Assembly: GCF_049701175.1 (NCBI RefSeq)
Contig: NZ_JBNATW010000034.1
Coordinates: forward strand, 1 to 22,196
Direction: 5' to 3'
Length of the DNA stretch: 22,196 nt
From: Thermovenabulum sp049701175
Lineage (GTDB): Bacteria; Bacillota; Thermosediminibacteria; Thermosediminibacterales; Thermosediminibacteraceae
The notes beneath the pieces are model-generated. The model did no database searches. It had not been told where the DNA came from and saw nothing but the letters and a program-made list of their open reading frames with translations. Shown piece by piece: positions 1-7,176 of this stretch (positions within the stretch are counted from its first letter, which is position 1; every line of letters begins with the position of its first letter). The translations under genes were made by a program, and so were the position numbers.

Positions 1-97
1 GCGGAGGGGAAACACCGGTATCCATACCGAACACACAGGTTAAGCCCTCCAGCGCCGATGGTACTGGGGAAATCCCGGGAGAGTAGGTCGCTGCCGA
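1..97 (+). rRNA. rrf: 5S ribosomal RNA, 3' portion
   Basis: The first ~97 bases match the conserved 3' body of bacterial 5S rRNA: 'CCATACCGAACAC', then 'TTAAGCCCTCCAGCGCCGATGG', then the loop E/helix IV region and a closing 'GAGTAGGTCGCTGCCG', which would be the 3' strand of helix I. About 18-20 bases of the 5' end, including the 5' strand of helix I, lie outside the window. The 3' end is set by where helix I should finish; it is followed by a T-rich run at 101-117 that may help end transcription. It is probably the last gene of an rRNA operon coming from the left. Confidence 0.93.
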
Positions 98-127
98 AAT
101 CTTTATTTTTTTTATTTGAAAAACATA

Positions 128-154
128 TTGACAAAAAATAAAGAAGATTATAGT
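128..154 (+). promoter_or_regulatory. Possible sigma-A promoter downstream of 5S rRNA
   Basis: A perfect -35 TTGACA (128-133) is followed by TATAGT (149-154, 15-base spacer) or TAGTAT (151-156, 17-base spacer). No gene starts within 350 bases, so it could drive a short untranslated RNA or read on into hutH. The surrounding A/T richness makes chance matches likely. Confidence 0.35.
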
Positions 155-343
155 ATAAAGAATAATAGTTATAAAGAAGATAATTAGTGAACTGTTTTTT
201 ATATGTGTTTAACAGATTATATAAAAAAATTAAGGAAAGAAGGTAGAGTTATAATTTGTATTATAAAAAAAGTATTAAAGGGCATTGTTTAAAAAAAATA
301 TATTAGCAAAAAAATAGATATATTAACGATAGAAATATTAAAA

Positions 344-372
344 TTGACAATAAAATACAAAAAACATAAAAT
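344..372 (+). promoter_or_regulatory. Sigma-A promoter upstream of hutH
   Basis: TTGACA (344-349), a 17-base spacer and TAAAAT (367-372) form a near-consensus housekeeping promoter. Transcription would begin near 379, about 150 bases before the hutH start, so the RNA would immediately include the hairpin at 396-427. Confidence 0.65.
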
Positions 373-395
373 ATAAAGAAATATTAATAATGGGA

Positions 396-436
396 AAATA
401 AGGGAAACCTTTTGGTTTCCCTTATTTGACTTTTTG
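396..436 (+). terminator. Terminator-like hairpin in the hutH leader
   Basis: A perfect 14-bp inverted repeat, AAATAAGGGAAACC (396-409) and GGTTTCCCTTATTT (414-427), has a TTTT loop and is followed by GACTTTTTG. It lies about 17 bases after the predicted start of the 344-372 promoter, so it may act as an attenuator of hutH, or it may end transcription arriving from upstream. The outer A-T pairs mirror each other, so it could work in both directions. Its T-run is short and begins three bases after the stem. Confidence 0.6.
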
Positions 437-529
437 GGAGGTTTTATAATGATAAAGTATCAATATAAAGAATAAACAAAGATTAAAAAAACCAAAAATA
501 AACAAAAAGTAAATGGGGGAGGGTAAATA

Positions 530-2027
530 ATGATTATAACCGGTGAAAACCTTAAAATAGAAGATGTGATAAAGGTTGCAGTTAAAGGGGAAAAGGTCAC
601 GCTTTCTCATGAATCCATCGAAAAGATAAATAAATCAAGGAAGTACATAGAAGAAATAATTGAAAAAGGAGAGGTTGTTTACGGTGTGACCACCGGATTT
701 GGCAAGTTCTGTAATATTATTATTTCATCAGAAGATACAAAAAAGCTACAAAAAAATCTAATAAGGAGCCATGCAGCGGGGGTAGGTGAATATTTTCCTG
801 AAGAAGTGGTAAGGGCAATGATGCTTTTAAGGATAAATGCACTTGCAAAGGGATATTCAGGAGTGAGGCTTTCAACCCTTGAAACCATAATTGAAATGCT
901 AAACAAAAATGTTATACCCCTTGTACCATCTCAAGGTTCTCTCGGGGCAAGTGGAGACCTTGTACCCTTAGCTCACATGGTACTTGTGATGATGGGCGAA
1001 GGAGAGGCAGTTTTTAATGGGGAAGTGCTTCCCGGGAAAATAGCCCTTGAAAAGGCAGGTATAGAGCCTGTTATTTTGGAAGCAAAAGAAGGGCTTGCTT
1101 TGATAAACGGCACTCAAGCGATGTCGGCTTTAGCATGTCTTTCTATTGCAGCTGCCATTGAATTGTCAAAGGTTGCAGATATATGTGGTGCTATGAGTCT
1201 TGAGGCGTTATATGGAATTTATAGATGCTTTTGATGAAAAGGTCCACTTGGTAAGGCCCCATGAAGGTCAGATGGCGACAGCGAGAAATATGAAAAAGTT
1301 ACTGCAGGGAAGTCAATTGGTTACGCACCAGGGGGAGATAAAGGTTCAGGATGCTTATGTGCTAAGGTGTATTCCTCAGGTACATGGAGCTGTTAAGGAT
1401 GCTTTAAAGCATATAAGAAATATAATAGAAATAGAAATCAATTCTGCTACCGATAATCCCCTCATATTTCCTGAAGAAAAGGAAGTGATATCAGGAGGTA
1501 ATTTTCACGGCGAACCGATAGCCATAAATATGGACTACCTTGCTATTGCAGTTTCAGAACTTGCAAATATAGCAGAGCGTAGAATTGAAAGGCTTGTAAA
1601 TCCCAACCTTAATGAAGGGCTTCCAGCATTTTTGACAAAAAACGGTGGCTTAAATTCAGGCCTTATGATAAGCCAGTACACTGCGGCTTCCTTAGTTTCT
1701 GAAAATAAAACCCTTTCTTTTCCTGCAAGTGTCGACTCGATACCCTCCTCTGCCAATCAGGAAGACCATGTAAGTATGGGCACAATTGCTGCTAAAAAGG
1801 CATTGAAAGTTGTGGAAAATACTTTCCACGTCCTTGCTATAGAGCTTTTATGCGCAGCTCAGGCATTGGATTTTAGGTTGGAAAAAGCAGAAAAAACTTT
1901 TCGAATGGGGAAAGGAAGTGAGGCAGCCTATGAATTGGTAATGAATTTAGTGCACAAAATAGAAGAAGATATAAAAAATGGCGAACTGGTAAAAAGGGTT
2001 GAAGAAGTTGTAGGAATTTTAGAATAA
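530..2027 (+). pseudogene. hutH: Histidine ammonia-lyase, interrupted by a +1 frameshift
   Basis: Histidine ammonia-lyase removes ammonia from L-histidine to give urocanate, the first step of histidine degradation. The first segment (530 to about 1219) carries the MIO-forming Ala-Ser-Gly at residues 140-142 in 'GSLGASGDLVPL' and the 'YGVTTGFG' motif. The second segment (about 1221-2027) carries 'RPHEGQ', 'CIPQVHG', 'SATDNPLIF', 'GNFHGEP' and 'SSANQEDHVSMG'. Together they cover about 505 residues, close to the ~508 of Bacillus HutH. The reading frame breaks at 1218-1220: deleting one T there gives '...LYGIIDAFDEKVH', matching the family's 'GIIDAFDE'. Everything else is well conserved, so the change is recent or a sequencing error. 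The ATG at 530 follows the RBS GGGGGAGGG. As written, only a 234-residue fragment with the MIO but without the C-terminal helices would be made. No other hut gene is present in the window. Confidence 0.9.
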
Positions 2028-2070
2028 ATGTGCTAATATGAATAACAGAAGCTAAAATGGAGTGGCTGAT

Positions 2071-2586
2071 GTGCTTTCCCTTTATGATTTAGTTGTAAAA
2101 TACGGTTATGCAGGAATTTTTATTTTTCTATTATATGAAGGGACGGGAATGCCTGGTCCTGTCCAGATAGTATTTCTTGCCAGCGCGTATTTAATAAAGA
2201 AGGGGAAATTGAATCTAATAAAAGTTGTTTTTTATGCAACCCTTGGGAACTTGTGCGGAAATATTTTAGCATATGTAATTGGAAAATATAAAGGGAAATA
2301 TTTTGTAAAGTATCTATTAAATAAATTAAAAATAAAGGAAGAAATGTATTTAAAAATTGAAGATTGGTATAAAAAAAAGGGAGGGTTTGTGGTTTTCATA
2401 AGCAGATTGATTGGTATACCCAGGACTCCTGCGATTTGGGCATCGGGGATTGTGGGTATTGATATAAAAAGTTATATATTTTTTAGTATTTTGGGTGATT
2501 TAGTATGGGCTGCATTTTGGACAGTGTTCACTTATTACGGAATAAATTTTTTGTATTTAGTTAAGAAATTAGGATTTAAAATATAA
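2071..2586 (+). CDS. DedA-family (VTT/SNARE-associated) integral membrane protein
   Basis: This is a short DedA-superfamily membrane protein. The family is linked to lipid-carrier (undecaprenyl phosphate) flipping, membrane homeostasis and pH/envelope stress, but the substrate here is unknown. The N-terminal re-entrant segment has the acidic motif 'YEGTGMPGP', and the second has 'FISRLIGIPRTPAIWASG', matching the family's F-x-R-x-x-P-x-x-R signature with both arginines. Several hydrophobic spans flank these. The length (171-174 residues) is at the short end of the family's ~200. Start: GTG at 2071 has GGAG (2059-2062) eight bases upstream; the in-frame GTG at 2062 would add three residues but has no RBS of its own. 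It lies 43 bases after hutH and 30 bases before the next gene, so co-transcription is likely. Confidence 0.85.
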   Translation: MLSLYDLVVKYGYAGIFIFLLYEGTGMPGPVQIVFLASAYLIKKGKLNLIKVVFYATLGNLCGNILAYVIGKYKGKYFVKYLLNKLKIKEEMYLKIEDWYKKKGGFVVFISRLIGIPRTPAIWASGIVGIDIKSYIFFSILGDLVWAAFWTVFTYYGINFLYLVKKLGFKI

Positions 2587-2616
2587 GTTACTAAATAGTT
2601 TTTTGGAGGTAAAAAC

Positions 2617-4350
2617 ATGGATGGGCGAAACGAAAAAGTAAAAAAATATATACAGTTTAATCCTTTGGATTTAAAGGAGGTTAAGGAGAAGACCTTAGGT
2701 TCGGAATGTATAGGAGGAAAGGCTAAAGGTCTTATATTTGCCAAAATACACCTTGAAGATAAAAAGGCACAAGAGGAAATACTAAAAAACGTCATGATTC
2801 CTGAAAGCTATTTTTTGGCAACGGATGTATACCAAGATTTTTTGGAATTTAACGGTATTGACAAGATTATTGATGAAGAGCCCAACAATTTTAAATTGAT
2901 ACAGCAAAAAATTTTAGAAGGTATTTTCCCGGAATATGTCATTAAATTTTTAGAAAAAGTGGTTCTAATTATGGATTATCCCCTTGCAATTAGGTCTTCT
3001 TCCTTATTGGAGGACAGCATAAAATATTCCTTTGCAGGTAAATATTTTACTACATTTATACCCAATACAGGGAATATAGACAAAAGACTAAAACAAATAA
3101 CGAGCGCTATAAAGCAAATTTATGCAAGTACATATGGAAAAAATGCGGTAGTTTACAGGGAAAAGCACAACCTGTCCAATGAAAAAATGGCTGTTATTAT
3201 TCAACAGCTTTTCGGGAAAAGACGAAAAGAGGGGTTTTACCCTGAAGTAGCAGGAGTGGGTTTTTCGCAAAATTACCGTAGGTTTACCGAAAGAATAAGG
3301 AAGGAAGACGGTGTTGTAAGGATAGTGTTCGGTCTTGGAACGCGAAGCACGGGAAGAGGTTATGCTCGCATTTTTTCACTTACGAATTTAAGTCTTCGCC
3401 CTGAAGGAAATAATCCTTGGGAAATTGCAAAATATTCTCAAGAAACCTTTGATATGCTCGACATGGATACAGGAGAGCTTAAATCCTATAACATAAATGA
3501 CAGGCTTGATCTTATTCCCTTTCACAGGAATTTTGGTAAATACGCTTCCCTATATTCAACAACTGAAAATATGTTAAAGGACATTCCTCCAGTTCTTACG
3601 AAATTAAATCAAGGGGAAAAAATAGTTTTTACCTTTGATAACTTTCCTGCTTTCAAACCTCGATTTTTTAGGCTGATGGAGTTTCTGTTCCGCTATTTAG
3701 AAGATTTAATGGGTATTGCTGTTGATGTGGAATGGGCTTATGAACCGGAGGATCCTAAATTTGCATTGGTTCAGGTAAGGCCTTTGACCAGCTACGAAGA
3801 ATACAGCAAGGTAGAAATACCTAAGGATATCAAAAAGGAAAACATCATTTTAGCGGGGGACAGGATGCTTACCAACGGGGTTTTAAAAAATGTAAGACAC
3901 ATAGTATATGTAGATTACGAAGAATACAACAAATCCAGCGATAAATACGAAGTGGCAAGGGAAGTGGGCAGGGTTAACGAAAAACTCTCAAAGGAAAGGT
4001 ATATACTTGTTGGCCCTGGCCGCTGGGGTTCGAGCAATCCCAACCTCGGGGTACCGGCAACTTACAATGAAATTTCAAACTGTGGAATGCTGGTGGAACT
4101 GGGAATAAAAACCAAAAATTTCATGCCCGAGCTTTCCTACGGGACCCACTTTTTTGCAGACCTCGATTTAGATGGGATACTTTATATGCCGGTTTTCGAT
4201 TCGATTGAAACCAATATTATAAATTTTGACTTCTTTAAAAATGCCCGAAGGCAACCTACCGAAAATCCTGCTGTATGGGTAATAGAAGGGCTGTTCGATG
4301 CCTATTTAGATGGAGAAAAGATGCGTGGAGTAGTGGTATCTAAGGAGTAA
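2617..4350 (+). CDS. Stand-alone PEP/pyruvate-binding (PPDK N-terminal-like) domain protein
   Basis: The N-terminal ~390 residues resemble the ATP-grasp nucleotide-binding domain of PEP synthase and pyruvate phosphate dikinase: 'IGGKAKGL' at residues 32-39, 'LAIRSSSLLEDS' at 123-134, then 'FAGKYFTTF', and 'VQVRPLTS' near residue 390. The rest (about 395-577) has 'VGPGRWGSSNPNLGVPATY' and 'LSYGTHFFADL', a C-terminal region typical of a family of uncharacterised PEP/pyruvate-binding-domain proteins. The phosphohistidine swivelling domain and the PEP-binding TIM barrel of true PpsA/PpdK are absent, so the full PEP synthase reaction is not expected. A phosphotransfer or nucleotide-binding role is inference. 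The ATG follows TTGGAGG with good spacing. The last 49 bases overlap the end of the gene on the opposite strand. Confidence 0.8.
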   Translation: MDGRNEKVKKYIQFNPLDLKEVKEKTLGSECIGGKAKGLIFAKIHLEDKKAQEEILKNVMIPESYFLATDVYQDFLEFNGIDKIIDEEPNNFKLIQQKILEGIFPEYVIKFLEKVVLIMDYPLAIRSSSLLEDSIKYSFAGKYFTTFIPNTGNIDKRLKQITSAIKQIYASTYGKNAVVYREKHNLSNEKMAVIIQQLFGKRRKEGFYPEVAGVGFSQNYRRFTERIRKEDGVVRIVFGLGTRSTGRGYARIFSLTNLSLRPEGNNPWEIAKYSQETFDMLDMDTGELKSYNINDRLDLIPFHRNFGKYASLYSTTENMLKDIPPVLTKLNQGEKIVFTFDNFPAFKPRFFRLMEFLFRYLEDLMGIAVDVEWAYEPEDPKFALVQVRPLTSYEEYSKVEIPKDIKKENIILAGDRMLTNGVLKNVRHIVYVDYEEYNKSSDKYEVAREVGRVNEKLSKERYILVGPGRWGSSNPNLGVPATYNEISNCGMLVELGIKTKNFMPELSYGTHFFADLDLDGILYMPVFDSIETNIINFDFFKNARRQPTENPAVWVIEGLFDAYLDGEKMRGVVVSKE

Positions 4351-4601
4351 ACGAAGGCAAGAATTTCGGCTACAGCTTTGTAAAGTTCAGGAGGTATTTC
4401 AAATCCGATTTCGATTTTCATTAGAGCATCCACTAAAGAGGAATTTGACAAAATAGGGATGCTCTCTTTTTCTGCCAATTTTATAATTTCCTTTGCAATT
4501 TCACCCTGCCCTTTTGCGACTAAGATGGGTGCATTATCCCTATCCTTTTCATATTTTAATGCTACTGCTTTAAAGGGCTTTGGAATTTTTTCTTCATTCA
4601 T
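4302..4601 (-). CDS. FlhB C-terminal-domain-like protein (EscU/YscU/HrcU family, YlqH type)
   Basis: This 99-residue protein matches only the cytoplasmic C-terminal domain of flagellar export-gate protein FlhB: 'FKAVALKYEKDRDNAPILVAKGQGEIA', then 'IPILSNSSLVDALMK', then 'IGFEIPPELYKAVAEILAFVY'. FlhB normally self-cleaves within N-P-T-H just before 'AVALKY'; here that position reads I-P-K-P-F-K, so there is no cleavage site, and there are no membrane spans. Bacillus YlqH has the same shape and length and lies next to ylqG, as here. The ATG has GGAGAG upstream (complement of 4609-4615) and follows the partner gene by 18 bases. The 3' end runs 49 bases into the 3' end of the convergent PEP/pyruvate-binding gene. 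Its role is not established. Confidence 0.85.
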   Translation of the reverse strand: MNEEKIPKPFKAVALKYEKDRDNAPILVAKGQGEIAKEIIKLAEKESIPILSNSSLVDALMKIEIGFEIPPELYKAVAEILAFVYSLDTTTPRIFSPSK

Positions 4602-4619
4602 AAAAATACTCTCCTATAA

Positions 4620-5402
4620 TTACACTTTTTGATTTAAAACCTTTTTATCGAGAAGGTATATTTCTTCTTTAAAAAAATTATCAAATAAATCAGTTTTAAC
4701 CTTTAGCTTTAGATTGGATGGTAATTTTTGCATTTTCCCTTCTTTTTTCAAAAGGTTAATAGCCTTTTTTGCTTTATCCAAGCAAGCAGTGTTTTCAAAG
4801 ATTAGATAGGGAAAAAGGTTTTTATTTTGATAAAGTAATTTAATTTCAACAAGGCCTAAATGAAATGTGTTTATTAATAGGCTTAATTGAATTATTTCTT
4901 TTAAATCCTTTATTTTTTTTGCCTTATAAATCAGAAATTTATTTTCGGATAAATTTATTTTATTAAAATAAATTTTGTCACCAACATTATTTAAAGCAGT
5001 ATTTAGGAATCTAAAAAGCAAATCTGCATCTTTGCTTGAAACAGTGTTATTTTTCGGACTTTCAAGAAAGAGTTTTTCTATTTCGGAAGAAACTTTTTCA
5101 CTAATGGTGTTTTCCTTTGAGGTAAAGTTCTTCTTTAAAGATTTGAACTCCTCTGTGAGAAAATTAATTAATTGTTTTGTCCCGTTTTCTAATTCCTTAC
5201 CGTAATTTTTTAATATTTGGGCTGCTACAATTGATGATGCATGTTCACAGAAATCTTCTTTTAATAGAACTATATCCTTATAGTTTTCTGAATTATTGAT
5301 TGATGAATTATCCTTTTGGTAAGAAAGTTTTTTATCGGTTTTTGAAATACTATTTAACGCCTCGATGGTAATTGAAAAAAGTTCAACAATATTGATTTTC
5401 AT
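4620..5402 (-). CDS. Uncharacterised protein, possibly FliK/YlqG-like partner of the FlhB-like protein
   Basis: I do not recognise this 260-residue protein by a firm motif. It is Lys/Glu/Asn-rich, apparently soluble, with no signal peptide or membrane span, and the middle third (about residues 85-125) is charged and helical. The segment 'LLINTFHLGLVEIKLLYQ' vaguely recalls the C-terminal core of flagellar hook-length control protein FliK ('LxxLGxVEVxL'). Its position directly before the YlqH/FlhB-like gene matches Bacillus ylqG, which is described as FliK-like. This is therefore an inference from position plus a weak motif. The ATG has the strong RBS AAGGTGG (complement of 5413-5419), and a good promoter lies at 5435-5463. 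The two genes form a short operon. Confidence 0.7.
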   Translation of the reverse strand: MKINIVELFSITIEALNSISKTDKKLSYQKDNSSINNSENYKDIVLLKEDFCEHASSIVAAQILKNYGKELENGTKQLINFLTEEFKSLKKNFTSKENTISEKVSSEIEKLFLESPKNNTVSSKDADLLFRFLNTALNNVGDKIYFNKINLSENKFLIYKAKKIKDLKEIIQLSLLINTFHLGLVEIKLLYQNKNLFPYLIFENTACLDKAKKAINLLKKEGKMQKLPSNLKLKVKTDLFDNFFKEEIYLLDKKVLNQKV

Positions 5403-5434
5403 TTTTTAAAAACCACCTTAAGATTTTTAATTTT

Positions 5435-5463
5435 ATTGTAGTTTTTAAAAAATAATTCTTCAA
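5435..5463 (-). promoter_or_regulatory. Sigma-A promoter for the FlhB-like gene pair
   Basis: On the minus strand, TTGAAG (complement of 5458-5463), a 17-base spacer and TACAAT (complement of 5435-5440) make a good promoter. It would start transcription near 5428, about 25 bases before the ATG. It is divergent from the T-box promoter, whose -35 lies about 25 bases away. Confidence 0.6.
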
Positions 5464-5486
5464 GATAAAATTTTAAATTATAACTA

Positions 5487-5516
5487 TTGACAGCATTTAG
5501 AAGACCGTGATATAAT
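5487..5516 (+). promoter_or_regulatory. Sigma-A promoter of the T-box/paaK operon
   Basis: TTGACA (5487-5492) and TATAAT (5511-5516) are both perfect consensus hexamers with an 18-base spacer, and a TGA just before the -10 gives an extended -10. Transcription should start near 5523, at the beginning of the T-box leader. Confidence 0.8.
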
Positions 5517-5522
5517 TTTTCG

Positions 5523-5810
5523 CAAATAAAAAAGGGAAATTAGGGAAAGGCGATGAAGGAAGAAAGTAGGCTAAAAAGACGCTTTACAGGGAGGAAACGT
5601 CATGGACTGAGAGCGTTTCCAAGCGTTATTAGTCGAAGTTCACTTCCGAGCTTTCGGGCTGAAAAATAAAGTAGGCTCGAACGGTTTTGACCGTTAAAAC
5701 AATAGGGCATCGACTTTTATGTCCGTGCCCGAAGGAGTGGGCTTTATGCCAATTTGGGTGGTACCGCGGAAAGTAGCCTTTCGTCCCATCATGGATGAAA
5801 GGCTTTTTTA
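5523..5810 (+). promoter_or_regulatory. T-box leader, probably tRNA-Phe specific
   Basis: A T-box senses the charging state of a tRNA and prevents termination when that tRNA is uncharged. The T-box sequence GGGTGGTACCGCGG (5756-5769) is perfect and is followed by the usual 'TTTCGTCCC'. The specifier-loop hallmarks are visible: AGTA (around 5566-5569) on the 5' side and GAA (5635-5637) on the 3' side, followed by G and TTC (5639-5641), then 'ACTTCCGAGC'. TTC is a Phe codon, so tRNA-Phe is the predicted ligand. A stem III-like hairpin AACGG-TTTTGA-CCGTT lies around 5689-5704. The leader ends in the terminator at 5775-5810. The specifier reading is by eye and less certain than the T-box call. 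Confidence 0.93.
5775..5810 (+). terminator. T-box regulated terminator
   Basis: AGCCTTTCGTCC (5775-5786) pairs with GGATGAAAGGCT (5793-5804) over 12 bp, including one G-T pair, with a 6-base loop, and is followed by TTTTTTATTTT. It competes with the antiterminator formed with the T-box sequence at 5756-5769. Confidence 0.88.
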
Positions 5811-5866
5811 TTTTGGTTTTGTGATAATTTCTAAAACATATTAATACGAGATAAGGAGGTTAAAAA

Positions 5867-7165
5867 ATGTACTGGAACCAAAAATATGAATGCATGCCGA
5901 GAGACAACCTTAAAGAATTACAGTATGAAAGACTAAAGCAAACCTTGGAAAGGGCTTTTTACAATGTCCCCCATTACAGAAGAATAATGCAAGAGGTTGG
6001 TTTTGAACCTGGAGATTTAAAATCCTTGGATGATTTAAAACATCTTCCTTTTACTTATAAAAAGGACCTTAGGGAAAATTACCCTTACGGTATGTTTGCT
6101 GTACCTTTGAGTGAGGTTGTGAGAATTCACTCTTCTTCAGGGACAACGGGTAAACCTACTGTAGTTGGATATACCAGAAATGACATAAATGTTTGGTCAG
6201 AATTAATGGCTCGTGCATTGACGACTGCGGGGGTTCATAAAAACGATGTAATACAAAATGCTTACGGATACGGTCTTTTTACAGGCGGATTGGGATTTCA
6301 CTATGGTGCTGAGAAAATAGGAGCCACTATAATACCGATTTCCGGAGGAAATACGAAAAGACAGGTAATGATAATGAAGGATTACGGTACAACGGTTTTG
6401 ACATGCACTCCTTCTTATGCCCTTCACATAGCCGAGGTTATTAGAGAAATGGGGCTTTCTCACAAAGATTTAAACTTAAGGGTAGGAGTTTTTGGGGCAG
6501 AGCCTTGGTCGGAAAATATGAGAAAAGAAATCGAGGAAAGATTAGGGATAGTTGCTATGGATATATATGGGCTTAGTGAAATAATTGGACCAGGGGTTGC
6601 CATAGAATGTCCTCATAAAAACGGGCTGCATGTTCAAGAAGATCATTTTATAGTGGAGGTAATAGACCCAAAGACCGGGGAAGTTTTACCTCCAGGGGAG
6701 AAAGGGGAGTTGGTATTTACATCCCTTACAAAAGAGGCCCTTCCCATTATACGCTATAGAACGGGAGATATATCCCGACTCATCGTAGAGCCCTGCGCCT
6801 GTGGTAGGACCAGCATAAAAATAGGTAGGATTGAAGGAAGAACGGATGATATGCTAATAATAAGGGGTGTTAATGTTTTTCCTTCTCAGATTGAACACGT
6901 CCTTTTAGAAATCGGAGAAACTGAGCCCCATTACCAATTAATAGTAGATAGGGTAGACCATCTTGATGTTCTTGAAATTCAAGTAGAGGTTTCTGAAAAA
7001 ATGTTTTTTGATGATGTAAGATCCCTTGAAATTTTGAGCAAAAAAATCCAAAATGAAATTGAGAACACCCTTGGTATATCGGTGAAGGTAAAATTAGTAG
7101 AGCCCAAAACTATTGAGCGCAGCGAGGGGAAGGCAAAAAGAATAATAGACAAAAGAAAAATTTAG
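5867..7165 (+). CDS. paaK: Phenylacetate-CoA ligase (aryl-CoA ligase)
   Basis: This is an ANL-superfamily adenylating enzyme that joins phenylacetate, or a related aryl acid, to CoA using ATP through an acyl-AMP. The phosphate-binding loop 'SSSGTTGKPT' is at residues 89-98; 'MDIYGLSEIIGPG', 'YRTGDIS' and the hinge/C-terminal 'GRTDDMLIIRGVNVFPSQIE' follow in family order. A 'CACG' segment follows the YRTGD motif, as is common in PaaK. The length of 432 residues is normal. The ATG follows AAGGAGG with good spacing. It is the first gene after the T-box and is followed 11 bases later by an ACT-domain protein. In anaerobes this pair often works with 2-oxoacid:ferredoxin oxidoreductases in aromatic amino-acid turnover, though none lies in this window. 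The exact substrate is not determined by the sequence. Confidence 0.93.
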   Translation: MYWNQKYECMPRDNLKELQYERLKQTLERAFYNVPHYRRIMQEVGFEPGDLKSLDDLKHLPFTYKKDLRENYPYGMFAVPLSEVVRIHSSSGTTGKPTVVGYTRNDINVWSELMARALTTAGVHKNDVIQNAYGYGLFTGGLGFHYGAEKIGATIIPISGGNTKRQVMIMKDYGTTVLTCTPSYALHIAEVIREMGLSHKDLNLRVGVFGAEPWSENMRKEIEERLGIVAMDIYGLSEIIGPGVAIECPHKNGLHVQEDHFIVEVIDPKTGEVLPPGEKGELVFTSLTKEALPIIRYRTGDISRLIVEPCACGRTSIKIGRIEGRTDDMLIIRGVNVFPSQIEHVLLEIGETEPHYQLIVDRVDHLDVLEIQVEVSEKMFFDDVRSLEILSKKIQNEIENTLGISVKVKLVEPKTIERSEGKAKRIIDKRKI

Positions 7166-7176
7166 GAGGGATATTC

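Larger units (their letters stand above)
98..529. other. AT-rich intergenic region between 5S rRNA and hutH
   Basis: This 432-base stretch has no convincing coding sequence. It contains a T-rich run just after the 5S gene, two promoter-like sites (128-154 and 344-372), a perfect 14-bp terminator-like hairpin (396-427) and the hutH ribosome-binding site 'GGGGGAGGG' at 514-523. The part between about 160 and 340 is very A-rich and shows nothing else that I recognise. Confidence 0.7.

Noticed and set aside
180..225. CTGTT...AACAG hairpin in the post-5S region as a regulatory element
   Set aside because: The stem is only 5 bp with a long AT loop and could arise by chance in this A/T-rich stretch.
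1200..2027. Second half of HAL as an independent gene starting at TTG 1200
   Set aside because: It has no ribosome-binding site and lacks the MIO segment; the join with the upstream fragment is explained by one extra T.
5818..5835. Rex-like TTGTGATAATTTC sequence before paaK
   Set aside because: Only the left half resembles Rex; the right half matches poorly, and the region is just the spacer between the T-box terminator and the paaK RBS.
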